DNA of 64,000 nucleotides from the NCBI RefSeq assembly GCF_030651915.1, contig NZ_JAUSBV010000008.1, positions 124,001-188,000 on the forward strand, in the 5' to 3' direction. The notes under the pieces were generated by a model. The model did not search any database. It saw only the letters and a list, made by a program, of their open reading frames with translations, and was not told the origin of the DNA. Each line of letters opens with the position of its first letter. Position 1 is the first letter of the stretch. The stretch comes from Parvibaculum sp. (GTDB lineage: Bacteria > Pseudomonadota > Alphaproteobacteria > Parvibaculales > Parvibaculaceae). The position numbers and the translations under genes are program-made. This document shows positions 24,790-31,504 of this stretch, piece after piece.

Positions 24790-25006
24790 GGCGTGTCTTG
24801 TCGCCGAAGGCATCGACCGAGGTGATGAGGAGAGCGTTGGACGCCTGCGGAATAATCGACAGGCACTCACCGAACGGCTCGATGATGGTTACGGACGCAC
24901 AGCCCCGCCGCTCAGTGATTTGCAGCCGCATGCCAGCCACCTCAACGGTGACGGCGTCCACGTCAGGGAGGGTCACATGGCGCGCGCCTTCAGTTCTTAC
25001 CTTCAT
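24785..25006 (-). CDS. Small early phage protein, 73 residues
   Basis: ATG 25006 has a strong GAAGGAA ribosome-binding site. The product (MKVRTEGARHVTLPDVDAVTVEVAGMRLQITERRG...) looks like a small beta-rich protein ending SVDAFGDKTRL. It is the first gene after the RNA polymerase gene, and its stop codon lies inside a promoter candidate. Function unknown. Confidence 0.6.
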   Translation of the reverse strand: MKVRTEGARHVTLPDVDAVTVEVAGMRLQITERRGCASVTIIEPFGECLSIIPQASNALLITSVDAFGDKTRL

Positions 25007-25023
25007 CAGGTGTTCCTTCTGTG

Positions 25024-25042
25024 TCACGGGTGATTAGGTCAG
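25024..25042. repeat. 19-base repeat, copy 1
   Basis: CACGGGTGATTAGGTCAGG, at the end of the RNA polymerase gene, matches CACGGGTGAGTAGGTCAGG at 28262-28280 in 18 of 19 bases, same orientation. The two copies bracket the polymerase and first early gene. Meaning is unknown. Confidence 0.6.
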
Positions 25043-27570
25043 GAGAAAAAAAACTCGGAGTGCTTCACCTGCTCCAAGTCGAGCAAGCCACGCGGCGGGA
25101 CGGCGGCGATCTCAGCGCCGATGTCGAGCATCCGCCCCACCTCCTCGCGGAAGTTCTCAAGCACGTCGTTCTCGTCGTACATGTCCACGAAGGCTTCGCG
25201 GATACAGGCGGCGAACGTGTTGGTGTGCGCTGCATGTGTGCCGAAGCTATCGTGGATCATGGCGAAGTGCTTGACGCCGTTGTTGATGGCAAGGTCCACC
25301 GTGATGCAGAGGTGGGCCGCGTCGTTGGCGTGGACGAAGTTTGGGCTGATGCCGTTCGCCTGCCCGCGCACGTCCAGCTTCGATGTCTGTTCGAGGAGCG
25401 TCAGGTAGACCAGCGTGTCACCGAAGTGCGTCTTGACGCGGTTGGCCTTGCTCTCGAAGTAGGACTGAAGGACCGGGAACCCGGCAGGCGTAACCCACGA
25501 CACGGGCCGGCCGTCCTTGGCCAGCACGCGTGCAGCACCTTGCAGCCAGTTCATCACCGACCGGGCGCCGATCACCACGTCGGAGATCGAGGACCAGATG
25601 TGCTTCGCCAGATAGATGGCAGCAGAGAACGAGCGTTCGTCTCCGAAGACATCCGCCCTGCCGTCTTCGTAAATCTTCTCGCGCATGTAATCCTCGACAA
25701 ACGAGCGGGACGAGAACAGCGTGCCGCCGTATGGAAGGACCATGACGCTGCGCTTAGTCGCGCCGCGTGAGACGGTGCCGCCCTCGAACTCAAGCCACAA
25801 GGCAGCGAGGACATGCGCGGGAACGGGAGGCTTCTTCCCTGCCGCGACCGCCGCAACGGCAGCCTTGACATCCTCCTCGGTGACACCTTCCGCGATGTCT
25901 TGGTGCAGCTTCTCCAACACCTTGTTGGCTACCTGCTGATAGATGTCTTGACGACCGGCGCCGGGTATCAGGTTCACGGCCGCACCGCCGTGCTCGTCGC
26001 GGAGCATGGCAGAGAAATGCTGGATGCCGGAACAGGTGGCATCCATCGCGACCGGGAGGTGGCTGACGTATCCGTAGCCTGTGGTCTGTAGCGCTGCCCA
26101 CTCGTAGCAGAACGCGAGGAAGCACCACGGGCTGTCTGCCTCTGTCCACCACAGATCGGCGAACGGGTCGGCGGCGATGGCTTCGATGCGATCCGAGTTG
26201 TCCGTCACCCACTGAACACGCTCGTCCAGTGTGACCTTGTCCTCTCCGAACGTGTTGGCACCATGAACCGCAAGCCAGCCGACCGCCACGTCGTCGGTGA
26301 TGGCGGCGCCCTCGGCGAACGTGAGCAGCGCCTTGGACAGGTCGTTACCCTGCGGGTTGAGGTACGCCGGCACGGCATAGATGCGCGAGCGGAAGTCTAG
26401 CTGGTACGGGAAGAACAGCGCGACTTCGTCCGCATACCCCATAGCTGTCTGCAAGGTGCGGGCGGTTTGAACGCGGCGGGAACGCAGGCGGGCGTTCTCG
26501 TCGTGCAGCTTGGTAGCTGCACGCTTCCACTCGGCGAGCGTGGCGGCCTGCTCCTCGGTCATGTCCTCGCGAGCGAGCGTGCGCGGCAGCGGGCAAGGCG
26601 GGACCGTGTAGCTGTCGCGCGCGGGAAGCTTGCAGATGGTGAGGCCGCGCTCCCACGCCTCGTTGGCGGTGGCGAGGACATCAGCGTTGACCTTCCACGG
26701 CGTGCGCTGCATGGCGTTGACCGTGGTGTAGACCTTCTCCATCTCATCGACACGCTCGGAAAGTTCCTGAAGGTAGTTCCGATTGGTCGTCTTCACCAGC
26801 GACAGCGGGCGGAGGGCGGCGGTGTGGTAGGCGCCTGTGAACGGTGACGTCCAGTCCTTCGGAGGGATCAGGAACGGCAGCTTGACAGGCATCAGCAGTT
26901 CACACCGGCCGTGCATCTGTTCGATCCACTGGCACAACGCCTCTGTCGGTTCGAGATACAGGCGCGTGTCGTTCTTGCTCACCGTCTTACTGCGCACCTC
27001 GACCAGCCCGAGCGACTGCACCATCTCAATCAGCTTCATGCCGAGATGAACCTTGTCCGTCTTGGGCCAATCCTCCCACACAACGTCCGACTTGTTGAAG
27101 GCGTTGTTCATGGCAGTCCGTCGATGGCGGGTGTGCTTTGACGTTACCTTCTCCTGTACGAAGCGGAAGAAACGCGGCGACTGCGTGGCGAACTCGCGGA
27201 ACCGCACCTCGTCTTCGAGGCGGTTGGCGACCGACGTGGCGACGCCTTGAACAAGCATAGTGCGTGTGCCCTGCCCGCCAAGCGTGACCTTGAGCGCGAT
27301 GAAGGCCGCGACCTGCGGCTCGATCATGTTCAGGTACTTGGCCGCGACCGCGCGCCGGCCGCGCTTGGCCGCCATCGTGGTTGTGACGAAGTCCGCGATC
27401 ATCACTGACAGCGGCTCGATGTACTTCTTCATCAGCATGACAACCGGAGGCGTGGTGCTCACGTCCTTCGACTGCTCGGCCTTGGCGATGGCGGAGCGAT
27501 ACGCCTCGACGCCTTGGCTCACCATGTTCTCTTCAAGCGCGACCTGTCGGTCGAACAGGACTTGATCCAT
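25039..27570 (-). CDS. Single-subunit DNA-directed RNA polymerase (T7 type)
   Basis: An 843-residue T7-family polymerase. Key motifs are present: PVAMDATCSGIQHFS (catalytic Asp), TKRSVMVLPYGGT (Lys and Tyr of the O helix), and MIHDSFGTHA (second catalytic Asp). VSWVTPAGFPVLQSYF precedes the promoter-specificity loop region, and the C-terminus HSEFFFS matches the T7-type aromatic foot. It would transcribe the middle and late genes from the TTTAGGT promoters in this window. The ribosome-binding site GGAAGG precedes ATG 27570. T7 polymerase is 883 residues, so the length fits. Confidence 0.97.
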   Translation of the reverse strand: MDQVLFDRQVALEENMVSQGVEAYRSAIAKAEQSKDVSTTPPVVMLMKKYIEPLSVMIADFVTTTMAAKRGRRAVAAKYLNMIEPQVAAFIALKVTLGGQGTRTMLVQGVATSVANRLEDEVRFREFATQSPRFFRFVQEKVTSKHTRHRRTAMNNAFNKSDVVWEDWPKTDKVHLGMKLIEMVQSLGLVEVRSKTVSKNDTRLYLEPTEALCQWIEQMHGRCELLMPVKLPFLIPPKDWTSPFTGAYHTAALRPLSLVKTTNRNYLQELSERVDEMEKVYTTVNAMQRTPWKVNADVLATANEAWERGLTICKLPARDSYTVPPCPLPRTLAREDMTEEQAATLAEWKRAATKLHDENARLRSRRVQTARTLQTAMGYADEVALFFPYQLDFRSRIYAVPAYLNPQGNDLSKALLTFAEGAAITDDVAVGWLAVHGANTFGEDKVTLDERVQWVTDNSDRIEAIAADPFADLWWTEADSPWCFLAFCYEWAALQTTGYGYVSHLPVAMDATCSGIQHFSAMLRDEHGGAAVNLIPGAGRQDIYQQVANKVLEKLHQDIAEGVTEEDVKAAVAAVAAGKKPPVPAHVLAALWLEFEGGTVSRGATKRSVMVLPYGGTLFSSRSFVEDYMREKIYEDGRADVFGDERSFSAAIYLAKHIWSSISDVVIGARSVMNWLQGAARVLAKDGRPVSWVTPAGFPVLQSYFESKANRVKTHFGDTLVYLTLLEQTSKLDVRGQANGISPNFVHANDAAHLCITVDLAINNGVKHFAMIHDSFGTHAAHTNTFAACIREAFVDMYDENDVLENFREEVGRMLDIGAEIAAVPPRGLLDLEQVKHSEFFFS

Positions 27571-27620
27571 GTTCGCAACCTTCCAATTAATTTTTCAGGG
27601 GAAACTTCGGAGGGCGGCTG

Positions 27621-28172
27621 TCAGTTGCCGAAATCGAACCCGAAGACAGGCTCTTTGAAGAGCGGGTAGGCGAGATAGGCGAGGCTGTGTCGGGAGAGGA
27701 GCGAGGCGTAGCGCGTCATCTTCTCGTCCATTCGCCGCTTGGCTTCGACGGTGTAGGCAGTCCGCCACTGGGTGACACGGTTGACCGCCTCGACGTACTC
27801 GGTGGCGATCCGGTGTGCCTCGGCGTCGGTGATCCGGCGCAGGGTCGATGCGGTGGCCTCGGCCTTCCTGTCGGCGGCGTTGGCGGCGGCGTTGGCGGCG
27901 GCGTTCTTCCTGTCGGCGGCAGCAGCGGCGGCGTCAGCGACGTGGCGGAGCATCGCGCGGATCGCCATGTTCGCCGGCGTGAGGCCGAGGTTGTCACCTT
28001 CCCGGCCGAGCACAGCGCCGGCGTCCGAGCGGAAGAACGCGACGAGCCGGCCGTGGTCGATGACGATGTCGCGTACCGGGCGCGCGAGGGCCGATAGCTC
28101 GGCGTCGCTGTAGAGGTGGTGCGCCTGTTCGGTCAGGCGGGCGGCGATTGGGACCGACTTGTTGTTCGACAT
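27621..28172 (-). CDS. First early phage gene, unknown function
   Basis: A 183-residue protein from ATG 28172 (MSNNKSVPIAARLTEQAHHLYSD), preceded by GAAGGGAAG. The middle has an Ala/Asn-rich helical repeat (ADRKNAAANAAANAADRKAEA) and the rest looks helical, ending KEPVFGFDFGN. An in-frame extension to 28340 is rejected because it would translate the promoter and terminator. It is the only gene between the attachment junction and the RNA polymerase. A host-takeover role is a guess from position. Confidence 0.65.
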   Translation of the reverse strand: MSNNKSVPIAARLTEQAHHLYSDAELSALARPVRDIVIDHGRLVAFFRSDAGAVLGREGDNLGLTPANMAIRAMLRHVADAAAAAADRKNAAANAAANAADRKAEATASTLRRITDAEAHRIATEYVEAVNRVTQWRTAYTVEAKRRMDEKMTRYASLLSRHSLAYLAYPLFKEPVFGFDFGN

Positions 28173-28197
28173 TCGTTCTTCCCTTCGTTCTGATGAC

Positions 28198-28216
28198 GTC
28201 TTGGTGCAACCTAAAT
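28198..28216 (-). promoter_or_regulatory. Phage RNAP promoter candidate at genome left end
   Basis: ATTTAGGTTGCACCAAGAC lies 26 bases upstream of the first early gene. It matches the copies at 24772 and 21306 and the 5' half of the SP6 promoter. It would let the phage polymerase transcribe its own gene. Confidence 0.78.
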
Positions 28217-28261
28217 CCGCAACAACACCGCAACATATGGCGGGCACTGCGTTATCCGCTG

Positions 28262-28280
28262 CACGGGTGAGTAGGTCAGG
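28262..28280. repeat. 19-base repeat, copy 2
   Basis: CACGGGTGAGTAGGTCAGG, between the terminator and the first phage promoter, repeats the sequence at 25024-25042 with one difference. Confidence 0.6.
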
Positions 28281-28281
28281 G

Positions 28282-28313
28282 CAAACAAAAACCCCCGGCG
28301 ATAAGCCGAGGGT
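28282..28313 (-). terminator. Rho-independent terminator at prophage edge
   Basis: On the minus strand, ACCCTCGGC pairs with GCCGGGGGT (eight of nine) around a five-base loop, then TTTTTGTTT. It lies about 45 bases downstream of the tRNA-Leu 5' half. It would stop chromosomal transcription from entering the phage early genes. Confidence 0.88.
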
Positions 28314-28354
28314 TCCTGCCGTTTTTGATGTCTTATGCACCTGTGGAAAGCGGC

Positions 28355-28401
28355 GCAGCAGATTTTAAGTCTGCTGCGTATACCAGTTTCGCCAAGGGGC
28401 C
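28355..28401 (-). tRNA. 5' half of tRNA-Leu(UAA), split at prophage junction
   Basis: Read on the minus strand, GGCCCCT could be the 5' acceptor strand. It is followed by TG, a D-arm of the form GCGAAACTGGTATACGC, and an anticodon arm GCAGA-CTTAAAA-TCTGC with anticodon TAA at 28367-28365. This is the usual bacterial tRNA-Leu(UAA) layout. The variable arm, T-arm (GGTTCGA) and matching 3' acceptor are missing; phage-side sequence follows after about 28355. This is a fragment and most likely one end of the attachment site. Confidence 0.82.
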
Positions 28402-28449
28402 CCGCGGCGCGCGCCGCCGTTCAAGCTATGCCTTCTCGCGCGGCTTCGC

Positions 28450-28482
28450 GCAAAAGGAAAACGGCGGTCGCAAGGACCGCCG
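28450..28482 (-). terminator. Terminator of the small secreted-protein gene
   Basis: GGCGGTC and GACCGCC form a perfect stem with a GCAAG-type loop, followed on the minus strand by CGTTTTCCTTTTG. It lies about 33 bases after the stop of the 83-residue gene. Confidence 0.88.
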
Positions 28483-28514
28483 CTCCATAGAAATTCCGGT
28501 GTGCCGTGAAAGGC

Positions 28515-28766
28515 TTAGCCGGCAAGGCCCTGCCAGACGGGCCAGCAATTGTTGCCGGAGCTGGCGGCGAGCGTCGCCTGGGCTTCCTTGGCGTTGGCGC
28601 CGTCGGCGGTCTTGACGCTGTCCGCGCCGCCCGTGCACCACACATAGAACTGATGCGTTCCGGCCTTCGACTGCGCGTCGAAGCTGGAATCGAGCGCCGA
28701 AGCCGCGCCGGCCAGCATCAGTGCCGCGCCGGCAACCAGGCCCACAAATCCGATGGTCTTCTTCAT
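28515..28766 (-). CDS. Small secreted protein, unknown
   Basis: An 83-residue protein with a clear signal peptide (MKKTIGFVGLVAGAALMLAGAASA, cleavage likely after ASA). The mature part (LDSSFDAQSKAGTHQFYVWCTGGADSV...) is about 59 residues with two Cys that could form a disulfide. GAGAGAG-type ribosome-binding sequence precedes ATG 28766, and a terminator follows. It is the first complete chromosomal gene beside the prophage. I do not recognise the family; periplasmic location is inferred. Confidence 0.75.
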   Translation of the reverse strand: MKKTIGFVGLVAGAALMLAGAASALDSSFDAQSKAGTHQFYVWCTGGADSVKTADGANAKEAQATLAASSGNNCWPVWQGLAG

Positions 28767-29023
28767 AATTCTCTCTCCCTCCGGGTAACCTGACCCTAAA
28801 AACTCGTTCCCAGGCCTTTGTTTGGACGTCTGGCCTGTTTCCCCCGTTCCGCCGTTCTTCGCCCCGCGGACGAGCCCGGCAGACCCTTCATGGGGAAATT
28901 CTAGCCGGTTCGAATGCGATTGTATCGCGCCGAAACCCGCAGGAATGCTGAAACTTTTGTAATGTTGGCGGCCTGTTGCCGAGAAGCGACAAAAACCCTG
29001 CCATTCCGCGGCCTTGACCGCCT
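28767..29023. other. Intergenic region upstream of small secreted protein
   Basis: These 257 bases separate two minus-strand genes. They should hold the promoter of the secreted-protein gene and the end of the CinA-like transcript. I see no convincing hairpin, repeat or reading frame here. Confidence 0.5.
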
Positions 29024-29782
29024 TCAGGCGGGATCGCCGGTCTGCGGTTCGACGCCGAATTCGCGCATCAGCGCCGCCACTTCCGCCGCCACGCCCTCCA
29101 GCGCGTTCGAATCGACGCCGCGCATGACGATGCTGGTGCCGAAGGTCCGGCCCCGGTAATAGGGATAGCTGCCGATGCCGATATCGGGGTGTTTGGCCTG
29201 CAATTCTCCCAGTTTTTCGGCGATCGTGCCCTCGCCGATCTGCCCCGTCACGGTCAGGCTGCGCATCGTCGCCCCGCCTTCCAGGCGGCCGGTCAGGCTG
29301 TCCAGCATCACCTGCATCACCATCGGCACCCCGGCCATCACGAAGACATTGCCGATCTGGAAACCGGGCGCCTTGCTGAGCGGATTGTCGATCATCGTCG
29401 CGCCTTCCGGAAGCCGCGCCATCCGCATGCGAGCGGCCGTAAACGCGCCGCCAGTGGCCTTGTAGTGCTCGCCGAGTATCTTCACCGCCTCCGGATGATG
29501 ATCGATCCCCACGCCGAAAGCCTTGGCCACCGCGTCGGCCGTGATGTCGTCATGGGTCGGGCCGATGCCGCCGGTCGTGAACACATAGTCGTGGCGCGCC
29601 CGGACCTCGTTCAGCACCGCCACGATCGTTTCCTCGACATCGGGAATGACCCGCGCCTCGCGCACCTGAATGCCGATCTTGTTCAAATGGTTGGCGATAT
29701 AGGCGAGATTGGAATCGCGCGTCCGCCCCGACAGGATCTCGTCGCCGATCAGCAGCACACAGGCGGTAACGGTTTTCGGCAT
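29024..29782 (-). CDS. Molybdopterin-binding / CinA N-terminal domain protein
   Basis: A 252-residue protein with the MoaB/CinA fold: ACVLLIGDEILSGRTRDSN at the start, FTTGGIGPTHDDITADAVAKAFG in the middle, and MAGVPMVMQVM later. These are typical of the COG1058 family, linked to CinA pyrophosphatase-type activity. The C-terminal nicotinamide-nucleotide amidase domain of full CinA is absent, which is common in stand-alone alphaproteobacterial members. ATG 29782 (MPKTVTACVLL) is chosen because upstream residues look non-conserved. It is divergent to map. Confidence 0.85.
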   Translation of the reverse strand: MPKTVTACVLLIGDEILSGRTRDSNLAYIANHLNKIGIQVREARVIPDVEETIVAVLNEVRARHDYVFTTGGIGPTHDDITADAVAKAFGVGIDHHPEAVKILGEHYKATGGAFTAARMRMARLPEGATMIDNPLSKAPGFQIGNVFVMAGVPMVMQVMLDSLTGRLEGGATMRSLTVTGQIGEGTIAEKLGELQAKHPDIGIGSYPYYRGRTFGTSIVMRGVDSNALEGVAAEVAALMREFGVEPQTGDPA

Positions 29783-29913
29783 GGGCCTTCCTCGAAATCG
29801 CGGAACCGCAGGATAGCGCCCCGCCCCGCCACCGATCAAATCGGCGCAAAGGCTAGGATCGGGCCCGCGCAACGGCTATGTTAGGCCATCAACCGCCGAC
29901 ACCGCGAGACCCG

Positions 29914-30735
29914 ATGACCTATCAGGACGCCACCGAAAGCCCCGCCGCCAATAGCGGCCGCATCAAGATTCACGGTGCCGAAGACTTTGCCGGCATGCGC
30001 AAGGCCGGCCGGCTGGCCGCCGAATGTCTCGACATGCTGGCCGATGAAGTGAAGCCCGGCGTCACCACGCTGGCGCTCGACAGGCTGGTGTTCGAATTCG
30101 GCATGGATCACGGCGCCCTGCCGGCGACGCTGAACTATCGCGGCTACCGCCATTCCTGCTGCACCTCGATCAATCATGTCGTCTGCCACGGCATTCCGGG
30201 CGACCGCATTTTGCGCGAGGGCGACGCGGTCAATATCGACGTGACGCTGATCGTCGACGGCTGGCACGGCGACACCAACCGCATGTATTTCGCCGGCGAA
30301 GCGCCGCGCAAGGCGCAGCGTCTCGTTGAAGTCACCTATGAAGCGATGATGCGCGGCATCGCCGCGGTGAAGCCTGGCGCCACGCTGGGCGACATCGGCG
30401 CCGCGATCCAGGAATTCGCCGAGGGCCAGCGCTGCTCGGTGGTGCGCGAATTCTGCGGCCACGGCATCGGCCGCGTCTTCCACGACATGCCGAACGTGCT
30501 GCATTACGGCAAGCGCGGCCAGGGCGCGGCCTTGAAGCCCGGCATGTTCTTCACCGTCGAACCGATGATAAACGCCGGAAAACCGGGCGTTAAAATCCTC
30601 TCCGATGGCTGGACGGCGGTCACCCGCGACCGCTCGCTCTCGGCGCAGTTCGAACATTCGATCGGCGTCACCGAGACCGGCGTCGAGATCTTCACCAAAT
30701 CGCCCGCGGGCCGCGATTGCCCGCCCTATGCCTGA
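29914..30735 (+). CDS. map: Methionine aminopeptidase, type I
   Basis: A 273-residue enzyme that removes the initiator Met from new proteins. Metal ligands are visible: the Asp pair in AVNIDVTLIVDGWHGDTNRM, His in GHGIGRVFH, Glu in TVEPMI, and Glu in FEHSIGV. The segment SCCTSINHVVCHGIPGD is typical of the type I core. ATG 29914 (MTYQDATES) is preferred over 29878, which would add twelve residues of no clear conservation. radC follows after 12 bases, so the two are probably cotranscribed. Confidence 0.95.
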   Translation: MTYQDATESPAANSGRIKIHGAEDFAGMRKAGRLAAECLDMLADEVKPGVTTLALDRLVFEFGMDHGALPATLNYRGYRHSCCTSINHVVCHGIPGDRILREGDAVNIDVTLIVDGWHGDTNRMYFAGEAPRKAQRLVEVTYEAMMRGIAAVKPGATLGDIGAAIQEFAEGQRCSVVREFCGHGIGRVFHDMPNVLHYGKRGQGAALKPGMFFTVEPMINAGKPGVKILSDGWTAVTRDRSLSAQFEHSIGVTETGVEIFTKSPAGRDCPPYA

Positions 30736-30747
30736 GCTTCAGGCCGC

Positions 30748-31443
30748 ATGGGGACGCGCGCCGAACAGAAGCCGAAACCCCATTATCACGGCCATCGCGA
30801 CCGCCTGCGCCAACGCTTCCTGAAAGCGCCGGAGAGTCTCGCTGACTACGAAGTACTGGAGATGATCCTCTTCAACGCGGTGCCGCAAAAGGACACGAAG
30901 CCGCTTGCCAAGGAACTGATCGACAAATTCGGCGGATTGTCCGAAGTGCTGAACGCCGAGGAAGCGCGGTTGCGCGAAACCAGCGGCATCAAGGACCGCG
31001 CCGTCACCGAGCTGCGCCTTGCGCGCGAAGCGGGCCTGCGCCTCGCGCAAGCGAACATCAAGAAGAAGGATATCATCGGCTCCTGGTCGGCGCTACTCGA
31101 TTATTGCGCCGCCGCCATGGCCCACAATCCGGTCGAACAATTCCGCATCCTCTTTCTCGACCGCAAGAACCATCTGATCGCCGACGAAGTACAGCAGAAG
31201 GGCACGGTCGACCACACGCCGGTCTATCCGCGCGAAGTCGTCAAACGCGCCCTCGACCTCAACGCCTCGGCGCTGATCCTGGTCCACAACCATCCGAGCG
31301 GCGATCCGACGCCGTCGAACGCCGATATCGAAATGACAAAACGGATCGTCGACACCGCCAAACCGCTCGGCATCGAGGTCCACGACCACCTCGTCGTCGG
31401 CAAGGGCCGGCACGCAAGTTTCCGCTCGCTCGGATTGATCTGA
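30748..31443 (+). CDS. radC: RadC-family JAB domain protein
   Basis: A 231-residue RadC protein. The N-terminal helix-hairpin-helix-like region ([27 protein letters not shown]) is followed by the JAB/MPN metal site [14 protein letters not shown], and EVHDHLVVG near the end. RadC proteins are often linked to DNA repair or mobile elements, but the biochemical activity is not settled. The gene follows map closely on the same strand. Length and motifs are normal. Confidence 0.94.
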   Translation: MGTRAEQKPKPHYHGHRDRLRQRFLKAPESLADYEVLEMILFNAVPQKDTKPLAKELIDKFGGLSEVLNAEEARLRETSGIKDRAVTELRLAREAGLRLAQANIKKKDIIGSWSALLDYCAAAMAHNPVEQFRILFLDRKNHLIADEVQQKGTVDHTPVYPREVVKRALDLNASALILVHNHPSGDPTPSNADIEMTKRIVDTAKPLGIEVHDHLVVGKGRHASFRSLGLI

Positions 31444-31504
31444 AGCGCGGACGAAGTTCAGCAGCGGGCCCCGAGGGCAAACTTGCTCGGTTGCGCGCCG
31501 TGCC

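Larger units (their letters stand above)
1..28350 (-). mobile_element. T7-like podovirus prophage (left part outside window)
   Basis: The segment carries a near-complete T7-type module order on one strand: phage RNA polymerase, SSB, endonuclease I, lysozyme, primase-helicase, DNA polymerase, exonuclease, portal, scaffold, capsid, tail tubular A and B, internal virion proteins and tail fibre. It abuts chromosomal housekeeping genes at a split tRNA-Leu, which supports an integrated state. Terminase, integrase and lysogeny repressor are not seen here and would have to lie left of position 1. All reading frames are open, so decay is not evident. Whether it can be induced cannot be judged from this sequence. 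Confidence 0.92.

Noticed and set aside
28173-28340. Upstream extension of the first early phage gene to an ATG at 28340
   Set aside because: It would translate across the terminator, the 19-base repeat and the phage promoter; the ATG at 28172 has a good ribosome-binding site.
28345-28401. Group I intron in tRNA-Leu(UAA), as in cyanobacteria
   Set aside because: No 3' exon follows, the break is not at the usual intron position after the anticodon wobble region, and a terminator and phage genes come next.
28905-28920. GGTTCGAATGCG, similar to a tRNA T-arm
   Set aside because: It is on the opposite strand to the tRNA half and lacks a pairing stem and acceptor sequence.
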